Part shown: positions 21,185-35,000 of the stretch, one piece after another
Layout: each line of letters opens with the position of its first letter
Position numbering within the stretch: position 1 is the stretch's first letter
Translations under genes and position numbers: made by a program
Notes under the pieces: model-generated
What the model saw: the letters and a program-made list of their open reading frames with translations, nothing else
The model's database searches: none
Told to the model about the DNA's origin: nothing
Origin: Adineta steineri
Lineage: Eukaryota > Rotifera > Eurotatoria > Adinetida > Adinetidae
Length of the DNA: 64,000 bases
NCBI GenBank assembly: GCA_905250115.1
Contig: CAJNOI010000005.1
Span: forward strand, 310,001 to 374,000
Direction: 5' to 3'

Positions 21185-22607
21185 TCACAAAATTAATTCA
21201 AATTTTTGAATTCGAGAATTCGGGACATCAACAACATAAAGATTTCGCTCATCATCAAAAGATAAACCATGGGGATTATACAACTGATTTGATTGATCTC
21301 CGAGACCATTTCCACCAACAATAATTTCACCTTCTTCTTTTCCTTCACACCAACGCATTATTCGATGATTCCCAAAATCTGCCACATAGATCTGACCCAA
21401 GTCATCAACAATTACTCCTAGAGGATACAACTGATTGAGATTTTCTCCGTGACCATTTCCTCCAGCCACAACTGTTCCTTCTTTTGCATCTTTTCTCCAT
21501 TTCATTACACGATTGTTGTTAGAATCTGATACATAAACAGATTGTTCTTCATCAACAAAGATAAAAGTAGAAGTATTGAATTGATTAAGTTGACTTCCTA
21601 TGCCATTTCCACCAGCCACTACAATTCCTTCGTTGTTATATTCTCCCATTTTCCATTGTCTCACTTCACCCTTAATCCAGTCAGAAACATAAAGAAATCC
21701 ATGTTTATCCATTGCCAAGCCATAACAATCAATATTGTGAATGAGAATTTGTTGAGTTTGATTCACCCACTGAATGACTCGTCTGTTCCCATTATCAGCT
21801 ATTATGATCGAATGATTTTGTTGATCCACAATCATCTCTGTTGGATATTTCAGTTGATTCATTTGATTTCCTTGCCCATTTCCACCTGCAATGATTTGTC
21901 CTTCTTTTGCATTATATTTCCATTCAACAATACGATGATTGGAATTATCAGCAATGAAAATATTTTTGTTTTTATCAATAAAGATTCCAAAAGGGCGATC
22001 GAGTTGATTTAATTGTTGTCCTTCTCCATTCCCGCCAGCCACAGTGATGGCATTTTGTTTCCATTTAAGATTGCTCTCATCTAAAACAAATCAAAATAGT
22101 TTCAGATATTCTGAGTGCGAATCAGAATATTGCATCTGTCATTCATCGAGATCCGCTCACTTTTCATTGGTGGACAGATACTTTGATCAGTCATTGTAAA
22201 TGGATAACAAACAGGAAGATCATTACATTCAGGATGTTGAACACACGTCGTATTAGGTTGAGAACATGAATTGTCCGAAGAATTACACAGTACAAGACGA
22301 GAACATGCTAGCCAGCGGAAACCACAAATGCCTGCATCGTTATTAGCACCTATCATACGAAAGCATCCACATGCACTGTTCGTAGAACATTTACTATATT
22401 GAGGTTTTTTCTCACATATTTGAGAATTGATTTGAACTATGAAAGTGATAAACTAATACATACAAACATATAAAATAGAATAGAAATCAAACCTGTTATA
22501 CTAAAATATAAAAAGAATGAATGTTAATAAAATGAATGATAAAAACGAATAATTATTTACTTGAAAATAATGAAAACGACGTAGCAGCAGATATTGATTG
22601 TATTCAT
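21185..22607 (-). CDS. Secreted cysteine-rich/NHL-propeller protein (paralogue C)
   Basis: Proposed exons: 22607-22561, an 8-base microexon 22500-22493, 22436-22161 and 22080-21185, total 408 residues. Exon 1 gives a hydrophobic signal-peptide-like start (MNTINICCYVVFIIF). Exon 3 encodes a domain with about 13 cysteines (CGFRWLACSRLVLC, CSQPNTTCVQHPEC). The last exon has six NHL blades very similar to paralogues A and B, including VAGGNGxG spacers, and starts with the same KWKQNAITVAGG join. So the propeller is shared but the B-box/coiled-coil head is replaced by a secreted cysteine-rich one. The microexon model is supported by GT-AG borders and frame restoration but not by transcripts; an alternative is a start within exon 3. 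Confidence 0.75.
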
Positions 22608-22972
22608 AGTTGATTTTAAAGTAAAAGAATATAATGAAAAAATGTGTGTTTTTTTTTCTAAAACACAGACAATAGCTTAAGTCAATATGATTGAAATATA
22701 ACAGATGCATCTATTCACATATCAACAAGTGGAAATTTGATATCGATTTCATTTCTTCTTATCGTTCTGATTTTATTCCGCGAAAAATGCAATAAAAATG
22801 TAATCGAAAACGCGGATAGATGATTATGTGATAAAGTTAAGATTCAAGTGGTAGTAGTATATTTTCGGAGAATGAAATATTTATCAATAACAGTAGGAGT
22901 GGACAGTTTTAAGATTTGTATTTATAAATTATAAAACTATATTCTTTTTACTAAGATAAAAGTAATATTTGT

Positions 22973-23009
22973 AGGTGTGTCCCACACCCACACCCACATC
23001 CACACCCTA
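22973..23009. repeat. Telomere-like tract, copy 8 (one-sided)
   Basis: GGTGTGT then CCCACACCCACACCCACATCCACACCCT: five telomere-like units on one side, a stub on the other, almost no loop. Confidence 0.65.
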
Positions 23010-23572
23010 ACAAGCCGATGCAGATAGGTATCATTGTGAAGGAATGATTTACATCGATCAGCAGTCATTGAAAGTAATAATCGATTTTTGTCGTATCTAA
23101 AATAAATCAGAGAAAACGTTCGTTGTATATATGCGTACATTTGTAGATGAAACTATGGTTGTTATATTTTCAACAGTAATCGACCATCTGGAGTACTCAG
23201 AATATCTCATTGTATTTCTCGATCAAATTTCAATTTCTTCTTAGTTTTTTGCTCTTCTCTCTCTCTATTATAATGCTCGTTTTATCTTGTTCCTTCTACA
23301 TCCTAGTGCATGATCATTCTTAATAGTCAAAATGAACACCGTAACTGTTACCAATCGAAAAACAACAGTAAAGTGATCGAATTTTGTCTATTGATTCCAT
23401 GCTGCTAGTAAATAATAAAATATAATCGCTATTTCGGGGTGTTGATCGATTAAGAACAATAAAGTCCATTAGGTTTAAAATTGTTTCACTGCTTATTAAA
23501 CCAAAGATGAATATGGCTCAGTCAGATACAGTTCGAAGCATCCTGTTGCCCTATGATATGTGAAATAAAGTA

Positions 23573-23835
23573 CAGAATGAGTCATAAATATCTCTACGAT
23601 AAAATATGAGAGCATTCATTATGGCTCGAACAAATGAGCTGATTATTTTTATCAATGATAGAAGTATATTCAAGGTTTATATCTATAAAGACTGTTAGTC
23701 AAGTATATTCTTTTTTTTCTACTCTGTGAAAAAGTAAATTCTTTTTGTTGCGGTCAGTAGTGATACTTAAAAAAGCTCGAGCCGTAATAGATATATTCAA
23801 ATTTTTTATCGTAAAGATATTTATGACTCACTGTG
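23573..23835. mobile_element. Tc1/mariner-like MITE
   Basis: 263-bp element bounded by TA on both sides. Ends are inverted repeats of about 60 bases at roughly 80% identity: left CAGAATGAGTCATAAATATC, right reverse complement CACAGTGAGTCATAAATATC, with GGCTCGA at the inner edge of both arms. No transposase frame. The TA boundaries and size point to a non-autonomous Tc1/mariner-type element. Confidence 0.75.
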
Positions 23836-24157
23836 TATATTCTTAGTGGTACAATAAAGAAAAAACAGACAAAAAAACGTTAACGATGATGTAACTTGCT
23901 TTAGAAGGATCGAATATTATTCTTCGTGTGCGAGTGAGTTGTTCTTTTTTTTCATCATTCTGTTAGTCTTACGCGACAGAACGAGAGAACTCTCTCCATA
24001 TATTCTTCATTCTGTTCCTTACATCTTACACATCACGCACACATTAACAAGTACCAAAAGCAAAAAAAAAACAGGGGACAAAATTCCATTGAAAAATCAA
24101 CTAGTTGAAACAATTTTTATCAAGTCATCATGGTAAATACAGATGTTGAAGCCATCT

Positions 24158-24212
24158 CGAGAGTGGATGTAAGTGTGGGTAAAAGAGAAATACAGCAACT
24201 ACACCCTCAGTC
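24158..24212. repeat. Telomere-like palindrome, copy 9 (degenerate)
   Basis: CGAGAGTGGATGTAAGTGTGGG facing CTACACCCTCAG. About 140 bases before the start of the four-helix membrane protein gene. Confidence 0.55.
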
Positions 24213-24354
24213 GATGTCACCTCAAAAGTGCTTTAGTATCTCAAAAACGTGTAGAAATAGAAGATAGACAATTGCTGTTAGTTATAAAACTTAAACTACT
24301 CTCTTTATATTTCATATAGAATGGTCTATAAGTTAAAAGAATTTCACAAAACAA

Positions 24355-24792
24355 ATGCCGTTCAACATTATCTATCGTCTCTACTTTCTTTGGCTCGAAC
24401 CGATCTTTGCCTTTGGCGGCGCTTTACAAACTTTCTTTGCACCGGAACACTTCCTGAAGACTCTGCTGCCTGAGCACAGTGATGCAATAACACCAACAAC
24501 CATCTTTCTTCTCACTTGGCTTGGCTCGATGTATCTTTTCTTCTCCATTATCCAAGGAATTCTTTTACGTCAATATCCAAATGATCGTAGATTATGGCGA
24601 ACTGTTTGTCTGGCAATGATTTTTAGCGATCTAGAACATCTTTGGGCTCCCGCTGTTACTTCTCTCAAACTTCATGGTAATATGAAAATTGCTTGGCAAG
24701 TCTGGAAATGGCAGACGGCTGAGTGGTCAGTCTGGGGATCGTCGTATACAGGCCTGATTTTGAGGCTGACTTTCGTAGCAAACAGAGATTAA
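24355..24792 (+). CDS. Small four-helix membrane protein, DUF7704-like (fungal type)
   Basis: Intronless 145-codon frame. Predicted transmembrane segments lie at residues about 8-28 (YRLYFLWLEPIFAFGGALQT), 47-67, 79-95 and 121-138. The opening FxxxYRxxFxxxEPxxAxxGA, a central ILLRQY and a polar-aromatic C-terminal helix with W...W...S...G are as in small fungal membrane proteins carrying the DUF7704 domain, as far as can be judged by eye. Function of that family is unknown. Animal homologues outside bdelloids are not known to me, so fungal acquisition is a reasonable inference. The final residues VANRD fall where fungal proteins also end, so the protein appears complete. Confidence 0.65.
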   Translation: MPFNIIYRLYFLWLEPIFAFGGALQTFFAPEHFLKTLLPEHSDAITPTTIFLLTWLGSMYLFFSIIQGILLRQYPNDRRLWRTVCLAMIFSDLEHLWAPAVTSLKLHGNMKIAWQVWKWQTAEWSVWGSSYTGLILRLTFVANRD

Positions 24793-25013
24793 CATATTCT
24801 CTTACATTGGCTAGTTTGTTGAAAGTACAACGCTTTCAACTTGAGACTATAAACCTTGTGGTCATTTGTTTTACAGTAACTGCAGTTTTCTTTTCATTTT
24901 TTCTTTTAAATAATATCACACACACGCACATCTAAACTAATTTTTTCATAAACTTTTCCCAGAGAAGCTAAATCTTCAAGTCCTTCATCACGATACAAGT
25001 TAGTAAACGGACG

Positions 25014-25083
25014 TGAGGGTGGGTGTGGGTATCTCTACCATTGATTCATTCATACTCATGCCAACACTTACATCCACACCCTT
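25014..25083. repeat. Telomere-like palindrome, copy 10
   Basis: TGAGGGTGGGTGTGGGTAT facing CCAACACTTACATCCACACCCTT, loop about 25 bases. Confidence 0.75.
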
Positions 25084-25400
25084 CTATTCTGCATTGTCGA
25101 TATGAAATAGTTGACAGAAGAAAAAGAAAACTAGTACAGGTACAAATTAAATAACAAACAGGAAAGAAAAAAAGGAAGCAGTGCGCTTATACTGCAAGAA
25201 AGAAAGAGAACGAACACATGTTGATAATATCTATGGCACGTCTTTAGTATGTATCACAACACATAAACAGACTGATGTATTTCTATTTTCATTCTTGTAT
25301 ATCACTTAAACAAAAGAAAATTAATTTACTTCGCGTCATCGAATCATTTTTTTTTCGATTAGGAAAAAATATGTATTCTAAAATAGTGCAATAAGCAAAA

Positions 25401-25463
25401 TAGGGTATCGGTATGGGATTAGGACTAATGAAATACCCGCACCCACACCCACCCCTCAAGATA
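25401..25463. repeat. Telomere-like palindrome, copy 11
   Basis: TAGGGTATCGGTATGGG facing CCCGCACCCACACCCACCCC followed by the intact CTCAAGAT end. Confidence 0.7.
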
Positions 25464-26073
25464 GGTTTTCTCAGAAAAATCTTGTATCAGTAGTAAATAT
25501 TCTTAGAGTAATACTCTATAGGTTATTTTTCAACAAAAACCTTACATTTCCTATTTTATTTCATATTATATTATCTACCGTCATAAAAAAACAGAAGAAC
25601 ATTGTTGAAGTCAACACGTGGTACAAAACTTTTTTTCTTTCTCTGGCGCGTCGCTTTGTGATAAGAAATAAAGTCAATAAAATTTACATTTCACATTACA
25701 AGAACAACATTTTTTGATTACATCAAAACGTATAATAGTTAAGTATTTAGTAAGTAGATCAATTTTTCAAAACAAGCTTCATGCAACGATGATAATAAAT
25801 CTATATAAAACGTTATTTTACTATAATACTAAGTATAAAATTCTACTATAAGGTAAAGTTTTATTTTTTTCTCGTTTATTTTCTCCTGGAAGGAAAGAAA
25901 AGAGATTTATATTTTTCTTTCTGTGGGTTTTTTTCTTTCTTCAACGACATGTTTTGTTTCATGATAGAAAACTTTTATTTTTTTTTGTAAGAATATCTGT
26001 ATAATGCTGTAGTTTTAAAGGCTTGTTTTTATTCAGTTTTAGGTATTTGTGATATTTAAGGACAATTGCCTGA

Positions 26074-29000
26074 ATGGATGTCATGAAAAAACATCATCAT
26101 AAATATCATGGGAAAGATAAATTAACTGAACCAGCAGTTCTTATTTGTCAAGCGTTTGATGAAGGCAGTGAAGGTGTTCTATTTTATGACACAGTTTTAG
26201 CACGATTCGAACACTTTGACAATGCAAATCATATTCAGAAGAACAAGTTATTTTCAAATGATGTGGATTTTATTATTGATGGAGTAGTGCATAGTTTAAC
26301 GATATCCGAATTATTCAAAAAGTTTCCAGGTCGGATCGATTCATATTTATACATTTATCGTCGAGTTGAAGAATATTTACAAATTATTAAACAATCATCG
26401 ATATTTGCATGGCTAACCGAAAGTAAAATCAAACCATTAAAAGAGAAATTATTCGATTCATTAGAAAAAATATTCGTTGAACATAGAGGTTTACAACCAA
26501 ATATTTTGATAGAAAATAAAGATCAATTGACAAAAATCAATATTGCTGAACATTTACGGTCAATGACTAAAGTGGATAAGCAAAACGTAAATTTGCTATT
26601 TGCTTTAAGTAAATTATCATTTCAAACATCAATTTTACTCGGTGATCAATTAAAATGGAAAAATATTCTATCGAATATACAACATTGCTGGATTTCTTTA
26701 GAAGAATTTATTTCCTATTATGTCGGTTATGAATTAGCATTTCGAGACTTTCCATTTGATGTATTAGCATGTATAGAATATATCGAAAAATTTTCTATTT
26801 CGAAACAATCAATAGAATCACCTTTTATTATCTTTGTACAAATCTGTGAAAAGTTAAAATACAGCAAAGATGAATTTTTTGAACGATATTGTTCACTATT
26901 CGCAAATGGTATCAAACGAGCATCTTATTCATTTAAAAGTATCTTAGGTTTCTTTAATGTTATCGGTCGCCACGATCATTTATTTGAACTTTATTTGTCA
27001 ACTTATGCTGCAAGTGTAGATCTCGGTGGTCGCCGTATCATTAAAAAAATTATTTGTGTAAATAGTGAATTAAATGATATCAATCAAAAACATCTGACCT
27101 CTAGACTAAGTGAACGCAGTATGAATGCATCAATCGAAAGTTTTTTACGTTACACAAAGTTATCTAAACATTGCGTAACAAAAATCAAAGAAGAATACTG
27201 CGCACGATTTTTACAAATGTACGAAAAAATATTTGAGATGTTCATTAATCATCAATTAAACAGTGAACAATACTCACATTTGTTTTCCGAGGCATGTCTC
27301 AAAGAATTTTTAGCTGATAGTATTGAACTATCAACAACAAAAGATTTACATCGACCATCTTGTTTACTTATCCTTCGTCGTTTATTATTTCAAACATACA
27401 ATCGGTCAGCGAAAAAAGTTGAGAATATTAAAATTGTTTTTCGAAATATAAACAATTTCGATCAAGATTTATGTGAGAAGAACGATCCGGCATCCATCGT
27501 TCAAGATGAATGGTTAGAAGATCTTCTTCTACGTATTGCTGATGATTTCTTATACAATATTAATTCGATTACGTACCAATCATTATGTGAACTTCATCAT
27601 GACAATCGATGGACAATTTATATATGGAATAGAATAATACATTTAAGTATTCTTAAATTAAGAACAGAAAATATAAATGAAACACTCTATAAATTAAATG
27701 AATGGATGAAAGTAGTTCAGCATGATGTTTATGAATCTTCTGATACTTTAACAATACTTTTCGTTGTGAATTTATTTGAAATGCTGATTGTTAAATACAT
27801 CAAATCAATTTTATCACTTTCAAATATTGAAATAATACTTAATTTTGTTCAAAATATTCGACAAGAACAGATGTATCCAATAGATGTAAAACAAGTCGAT
27901 GAATTTATGACAAATGGACAACTATCAATTCAAAAGATCTTATCCTTACAAGGTTTTTGTTTATTTTTCACGAAATTATCATTTCTAAAACCTTTTCTCT
28001 TTTATTTCAGAGTCTTGTTCAACATATCGTGATCTACTCAATTCGAAAACCATATTCTTTTTTCTTGCCAATACAGATATACAAGAAATATTTACTAAAA
28101 TCAATCCACAAATCTATAAATTTCCTTCTATTTCACCAAAAATTGAATCACTTGTACCACATATTCCAAAGGAAATCAATATCACACCTTCTGATCCAAA
28201 AGAAAGATATTTTCAACAATTTATTCAACAAGTCAATGAATGGTTACAATGGTTTGATAAATTTCTTACAATTTCATTACATATTATTGAATGGTTTAAA
28301 AATTTAAATGTTAATGATGCTACTCAATTACTTCGAGAAATTTATAACGTAAAAGAAAATTCATCTACGACGGTTTTACAAATGAGATCAACAGTTGAAC
28401 GAATATTAAAACTGCTTCGACCATTTAATGATCTTCAACGACTTTGTCATTTATTCAATTGTTTAACATCATTTCATATTATTGATTCCGGTGGATTAAA
28501 TAATCAGATGGATTCATCAAATTATATTCGTGAATTAAAACGACTCCAACCAAATAATTGTTTTACTGTTCCTGTAAAGACAAGTATGCCAAATCCATTT
28601 CCTATTCATGATCGTCAACATGTTCAATGGTCTATTGCCAGTGATAAACATCCATGTAATATTCAAATTGAATATCAATCAATTGAAGTACAAGGTAATA
28701 CTGGTCAATTATATGAGAAAAAGGATGTTCCAATTGAAAAATATGTTTTACAAGGAGAATTTGAAACACAACGAGCTGGACAATTAATTATTACAATTAA
28801 TAATGATAAACTTCATAATCCGCGTAATGTCTGGTATCGAATTATTCAAACACCATTATCAACTTGTCATTTATTTAATGGAATATTCAATATGTACTAT
28901 CAATCATATCATAGACAATTAACTGAATTAATTAAAGAAACAGAAATTAGTCAATTACTTGATAAAGTTTTTCAATTTATTGATAGTGTTTTAGATGGTA

Positions 29001-32000
29001 GTGTTATTTTAAGAGATATGACTGATTTAAAAACAGTATTTTGTGATAAAAATATTCGTATTCGAGAAGAAGTTAAAAAACTATTTACAAATCGTTCATC
29101 TGACAATAGAACTAATCGACAACGTCCAACAACAACAACAACAACTATAATAACAATTCCTCCAACAGATAAAGAAATTGAACAAGTTTGTGAATGGCTT
29201 CAAATTTATCAATATTATAGTCATATTAATATAATTCTTAATTGCATTGAAAAATTTGATATCTTACCCATTGATAATGATGATGAGTTAATTGATCATT
29301 TAAAACGTTTACGTGATGAAAATTGTTCATTAAAAGAAATAACTCAAGCATATAATATATTAAAAGAACAATTTCAAAATCTTTCAAGTCAACATTTACA
29401 ATTAATTAAAATAGCATCGGAATGTTCAACAATCATTGAAATTATGAAAAAATCTGATTTATATTCTTCACATGGTCGACGACGTTTTCAAGAATTACGA
29501 GATAATTTAACAACACAATTTCAATTACAAGAACGTAATAATATGATTTTAAATTCATGGATTATTGCTTATGCTTTATGTGAACCATTTGCTCTTAAAA
29601 CAAGAAATTTTGATGAATTTGTTCAACGTATTGCAGGATTATCAAATTTTGAAGAACATTCTGTTAAACATATTCAAAGTAAATATTTTCTTTTTAATTT
29701 TTTTTTATGAAACAATCGAATAAAATTTCTTTTTATATATTTTAGTTGTTAATGAAAATGCACAAATTATTAAAATGTGGTTATCAGCTGAAGAAACAAC
29801 AGTATTAGATAATGCTTTAATAACAATGGAACATTTATATAGAACTGGAACAGTAAAAATACGTCTTCGACGTTTGCTTAATGAAGAATCATTTTTTCAA
29901 ATTGGATATTCGATTAAAAAAATTCCAAATGAAACAATAGAAGATGATAATGATAATGATGAACAAAAAACCGAATTATTAAAATTTATTTTAACAAAAA
30001 GTGATATTGATGATCATAAACGTCAATTAACATTTTGTAATGTTGATCTTCAAGAAAATATGTTTTATAAAAAAATTCTATTAAATGAACAATTAAAATT
30101 ATTACAAATTGTGGAGAATATTTTTAATATTCTTTGTAAATTAGAAACAGCTGGACATCCAGAATATCAATTGAGAGAAGAAGATTATGAAATACATGAT
30201 CGAACAAGTAAATAAACTTTTATTTTTATTTTTATAAATTCGAATTTTTAGATGAAATTAATCGAATACTTTCGGATTTAAGAAATGAGCATCATATTCG
30301 AGAAGATCGATTAAAACGTGCTGTTAAAACACGTACAGATAATTTAGAATTAATTTATCGTACATTAGAAACAAGTTTTGATATGTGGATTCATAATTTA
30401 GAACGATATAGACATGATTATCATCTATTAAAACTATTTTCTAATCGTCAAATTATGATTCTTATTATTCTATTAACAAAATCGACAACACAAAATCAAG
30501 TTAAATGTCATTTTTTAGAAAAATTATGTCTTTCAAAAGATATTCTAAATCATAGAAATAAAGAATTAGAATTAACTATTCAATGTTTAATACATTATTT
30601 ACGTTCTTTATCAATGAATGATTGTGATTTATCGAAAATGAATATTACTCATCAATATGAAACATATCAAATCGAACCAAATTCAAATGCTGAAATAGGT
30701 TTAAAAAAATTATCTCAATTCTTAGGTGAAGTATTTAATAATGGACGAGAATTATTTCAAAAGAATCTAACAATTAATGAAAGTCAACAATATCTTGTTA
30801 CAGTTAGTTCAACAAAATCTCATTTATCAGATAAAGTTTCATTAGATCATGATCTTAATCTTGAAACTTGTTGTATTCTTTTAAATCTTTTTCAAGATCG
30901 TTTACCATCTATTTATCAAATATTATGGTGTTCAATATCAAATGAAGATGATATTCGATTATTTTTCTTACGTATACGAACATTTCCTTCTTTAATCTTT
31001 GTTATTATGGATATTGATAAAATGCATCATCGTCTACGAGAAATTCTTTTAAATGAACAAGATGAATTAACAAAACAAGAACAAATACATGGAACTGTTT
31101 ATTATTTTTCAAAAGAATTAACAACAAGTCGAAAAGGTTTACGATCATTTCATATTTCACCTAAATTTCGTAATCCTCAACATACTTATACACAAATAAC
31201 ACGATTATTTCAAAAAAATAATTTAATACAAACACAAATTCAAATTATTTGTGGAATAGCTGGAATTGGTAAGTCGAATAGAATTGACTCTTGAAAATCT
31301 TCAATTTCTTTTTTCATAGGAAAAACTCATCGAATTAATACAAAATATAAAACTTCTGAAACATCATGTTTTAGTATTAATGATACATTAAATTTATCAA
31401 TGTTAATTAGTTCATTTCTTTCATTTGATTCCAAAATAACAAATAATAATAATCCATCTGTTTCATTTAATATATCAATTCATGCACCATTTGAACAATT
31501 AAATCGTACTCTTCTTTCTTTATTTATTAGTGGAACATTAACGGATAATACAACTGGTTTAACATTTTCATTACCGAAAAATAAACAATGGAAATTTTTT
31601 ATTGAAATTCCATATACACATAAATATCAAATGACAATTAAAGAAAATTTTGAACGAATTTTACCAATTTTATCAATTATTTCTCCATATACTTTAGAAG
31701 AAATTACAGATGAAAATTATCAATTATTTATTGGAGAAGAAGAAGAATTAGTTGCTCGATTTTTAAAAGCTTATGAAAACGGAACAATCGATCGTGAATT
31801 AACTATTAAACTAACTGGTGAAGAACAACCAGTTGATTTTGAAAAATTAACTGATCCCGATGAATGTCGTCGTTTTATTTATAATTGTATTGAAAAATAT
31901 GCGTCAGAATTACCAAGAAATAAAATTTCCGAACTTTCTTTCACGAAATTTTTACATCGTCGAATAAAATTTTTTACTGGTCATTATTATCGATATAATA

Positions 32001-35000
32001 TGACATTTAAAAATCTTGGTTCAACTGCTTTAAAACAAATGATTCAAGAAGCTAAATCTCTTTCACAAATTGATTTTCGTCATAAAAATTATCCTCGTAT
32101 ATATCTTGTATATGATCCATGGTTCGCATTACATTTATTACATGATGATTGGAACAATGTTCCTCGAGCATTAAAAGAATTATTTAATAAACAAAATCCT
32201 TCTTTAGGATCAGAATTTCAACATAAAGATTATTATGCAAAATGTTTATCATGGTTAATTAATATTAAATATGAAGATTTTATTCAAATATTGAATGATA
32301 CAAAATTTATTCTAACAGAAAATTTTGCTTATAAATTATTTCATGTTCATGAAAGAAAATTAACAAAATTATCTTTGATTATTGAAGGTGATACTGGAGT
32401 TGGTAAAACATTTCTTTTAAAATTTTATTCTTTATTATTAAATTCAAATATAATCAATGCATCAGTTTATGATGATGTTGCTCCACGTATACGTGAACGA
32501 CTTTGTTTATGGTTTTTAACAACAATTATTTCTGAAATATTAGAAAATGAAACAAATATAATGAATACATTTTTACAAAGAATAAAACCAAAACTTATGG
32601 GTCTTGATAATGATCAAGTTGTTGTTGATGATGATGATGATGAAGATCAATTTCCAAATATATATCGTCAACAATTTGAAGATAATGATTCTACGAACGA
32701 AAGTCGAAGAGATGATTCAATACCACAATTACCTATTCCTCAAGCTGCACCACAGATCATACAACCAACAGCACTCATTGATCTTCCATTGTTACAAGAG
32801 TTGAAAAAATCTTTACAAAATTATGAATGTGACAATGATACATTACGATATTTATGGAAGACACTTCTAACTATTTCAAGTGAAAATGCTATGAATATTG
32901 CACAGAAATTAAACTGCGCTTTGTATGATTATGTTGCATCACAATTATCAAGTTTTCCATTAATCGAAGCAAGTTTTCGTCTCCAAAATTTACTTGATGA
33001 TGCTCGTTCACCAACAATTCAAAGATCCATTGCCATCTTCACTGAATATTTAGTGTATAGTCAAATTAAACCACTTTTCTATCGTTTATTATTACATCCA
33101 GGTGTAACAGAAGAACAACTTGAACAATTCATGTCTCCAATTTGTCAATTAGCACGTGAATTAGATCATATTGAAATAGTTGTGTTTTTCGACGAAGTGA
33201 ATACGGCATCGTGTCTTGGTCTTTTTAAAGAAATGTTTATGGATCGAACGTTACATGGAAAAAATTTACCAGAAAATATCTTTTTCACTGCCGCAATTAA
33301 TCCATCAGTAAATCCAAGTGCTGAGACAGCTATTCATCGACGAGATTATCTTGTCCATCAATTACCACAAGCACTCGAGAATTTAAAAGTATCTTATGGT
33401 ACATTAGAGCAAACATCATTGAAAAATTATATTGATAATAAAATTGAAATACTTCATGGACATTCGAAATCTGATAAAAAAGTGAATATGCCTTTGGAAA
33501 AATATGCTCAAGATATGTTGGCTGAATCGATTCTCAATGCACAAGCATTTTGTGAACAATATCTTGGTCGAAATTCTGTTTCTCAACGAGAAATTCAACG
33601 ATGTTTTAGTTTAATAGATTTCTTTTGGAAAATTCGATTTGATGATGAAATTGATACCGGTGATGAAAAATATCAACCAAATCCGATTCGATGTATTGCA
33701 TTAGCATTAGCTTTAATTTATTATTTTCGTCTTCCAACAGCTGAAGACAATGAACAGCGAAAAGATAACGAAACACCACCACGAGAAAAGCTTGCTGAAA
33801 TACTTTCTCGTACGATACCTAATTTTGTAGATGTTATTCAAAATGAATTGGATATGTTTGTTAACACAGATAATTTTGTTATTCCACATGGTGTTGCCAT
33901 TAATCAAGCGGTATGTATCAATTAGTTCTAATAAATAAGATTTTTCTTCTTCTTTTTCTTTCATAGGTTCGTGAGCATATATTTTCAATTGTAGTTAGTG
34001 TTGTTACTCGAACACCATTATGTATCATTGGTGCGCCAGGCCAATCAAAAACTTTATCATTTCAAATTGTTTTACAAAATCTTCAAGGTTCACAATTATC
34101 ATTGAAACCATTTTGTAAACGCTTACCAGCTATTGATCCATTCTTTTGTCTTGGATCAAAATATAGTCGTTCGGAAGATATTGCATATATATTTGAACGA
34201 GCAATAAAACGTGAACAACATTATGAACAAAATCGTATGAATACACGCTGTGTAAGTTGATGAGTAAAATTTTGATTTGTATACGAGATAAAATAATTGA
34301 TTATTCGATTTGTAGGTTGTTTTCTTGGATGAAGCTTCATTGCCGGATGAAAAGAAAATGGTGTTGAAGGTGTTACATCCCTATCTTGACGAATGTAAAG
34401 TAGCATTTGTTGCTGTAGCGAATAAATCTTTTGATGCAGCAAATGCAAATCGAATGATTTGTGTTTATCGTTCATTACCATCAAAAGATGATCAAAAGAT
34501 TTTAGCATATGGTTGTCTTGGTCTTCGAATTAACAATAATCAGCAAGTAGTTGATGATCGTCTTCAATCAATTATTTATGGACTTTGTCAAGGATATCGA
34601 CGAATATTGAACGCACCGAATCTTCCTCATATCTATCATGATCGTGATTTTATTTATATGTTACGTGAATTACGTTTTGAATTAACTTCAACAGTAAACG
34701 ATGGTGAAGATGATCAAGAAATACGTTTTGCAGGAATAACACCAAAGAGTCTTTTACGAGCATTGGAAGATAATTTTAATGGAATATCAAAAGATGAATT
34801 TGAAAAGTTAGTTGAAATCTTTTTTCAAGCTGTTCAAGAACAATGTCCTGATTTTCGATTACCTTCAAATCGTCGTAATATCCCAACAATTCTAAGTGAA
34901 TCTATGAAACTTGATTCAGGTCGTCGTCGTCTTTACGGACGATATAAACTAATTATTGATGAATCTGAAGATGAAAGTGCTGTCCGTCTACTCTCTCAAA

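Larger units (their letters stand above)
22608..24354. other. Spacer with a mariner-type MITE and two telomere-like tracts
   Basis: No gene supported. Contains a one-sided CCCACA tract at 22973, a TA-flanked inverted-repeat element at 23573-23835 and a palindrome at 24158. Confidence 0.65.
24793..26073. other. Spacer upstream of the RNF213-like gene
   Basis: AT-rich, two telomere-like palindromes, no gene. CAGTTTTAG at about 26035-26043 looks like a splice acceptor and may mark a 5' UTR exon or a trans-splice site. Confidence 0.55.

Noticed and set aside
22973..23009. CRISPR-like or microsatellite reading of the CCCACA tracts
   Set aside because: Units are 6 bases with no spacers, and most copies are two-armed palindromes; a telomere-like or MITE explanation fits better.
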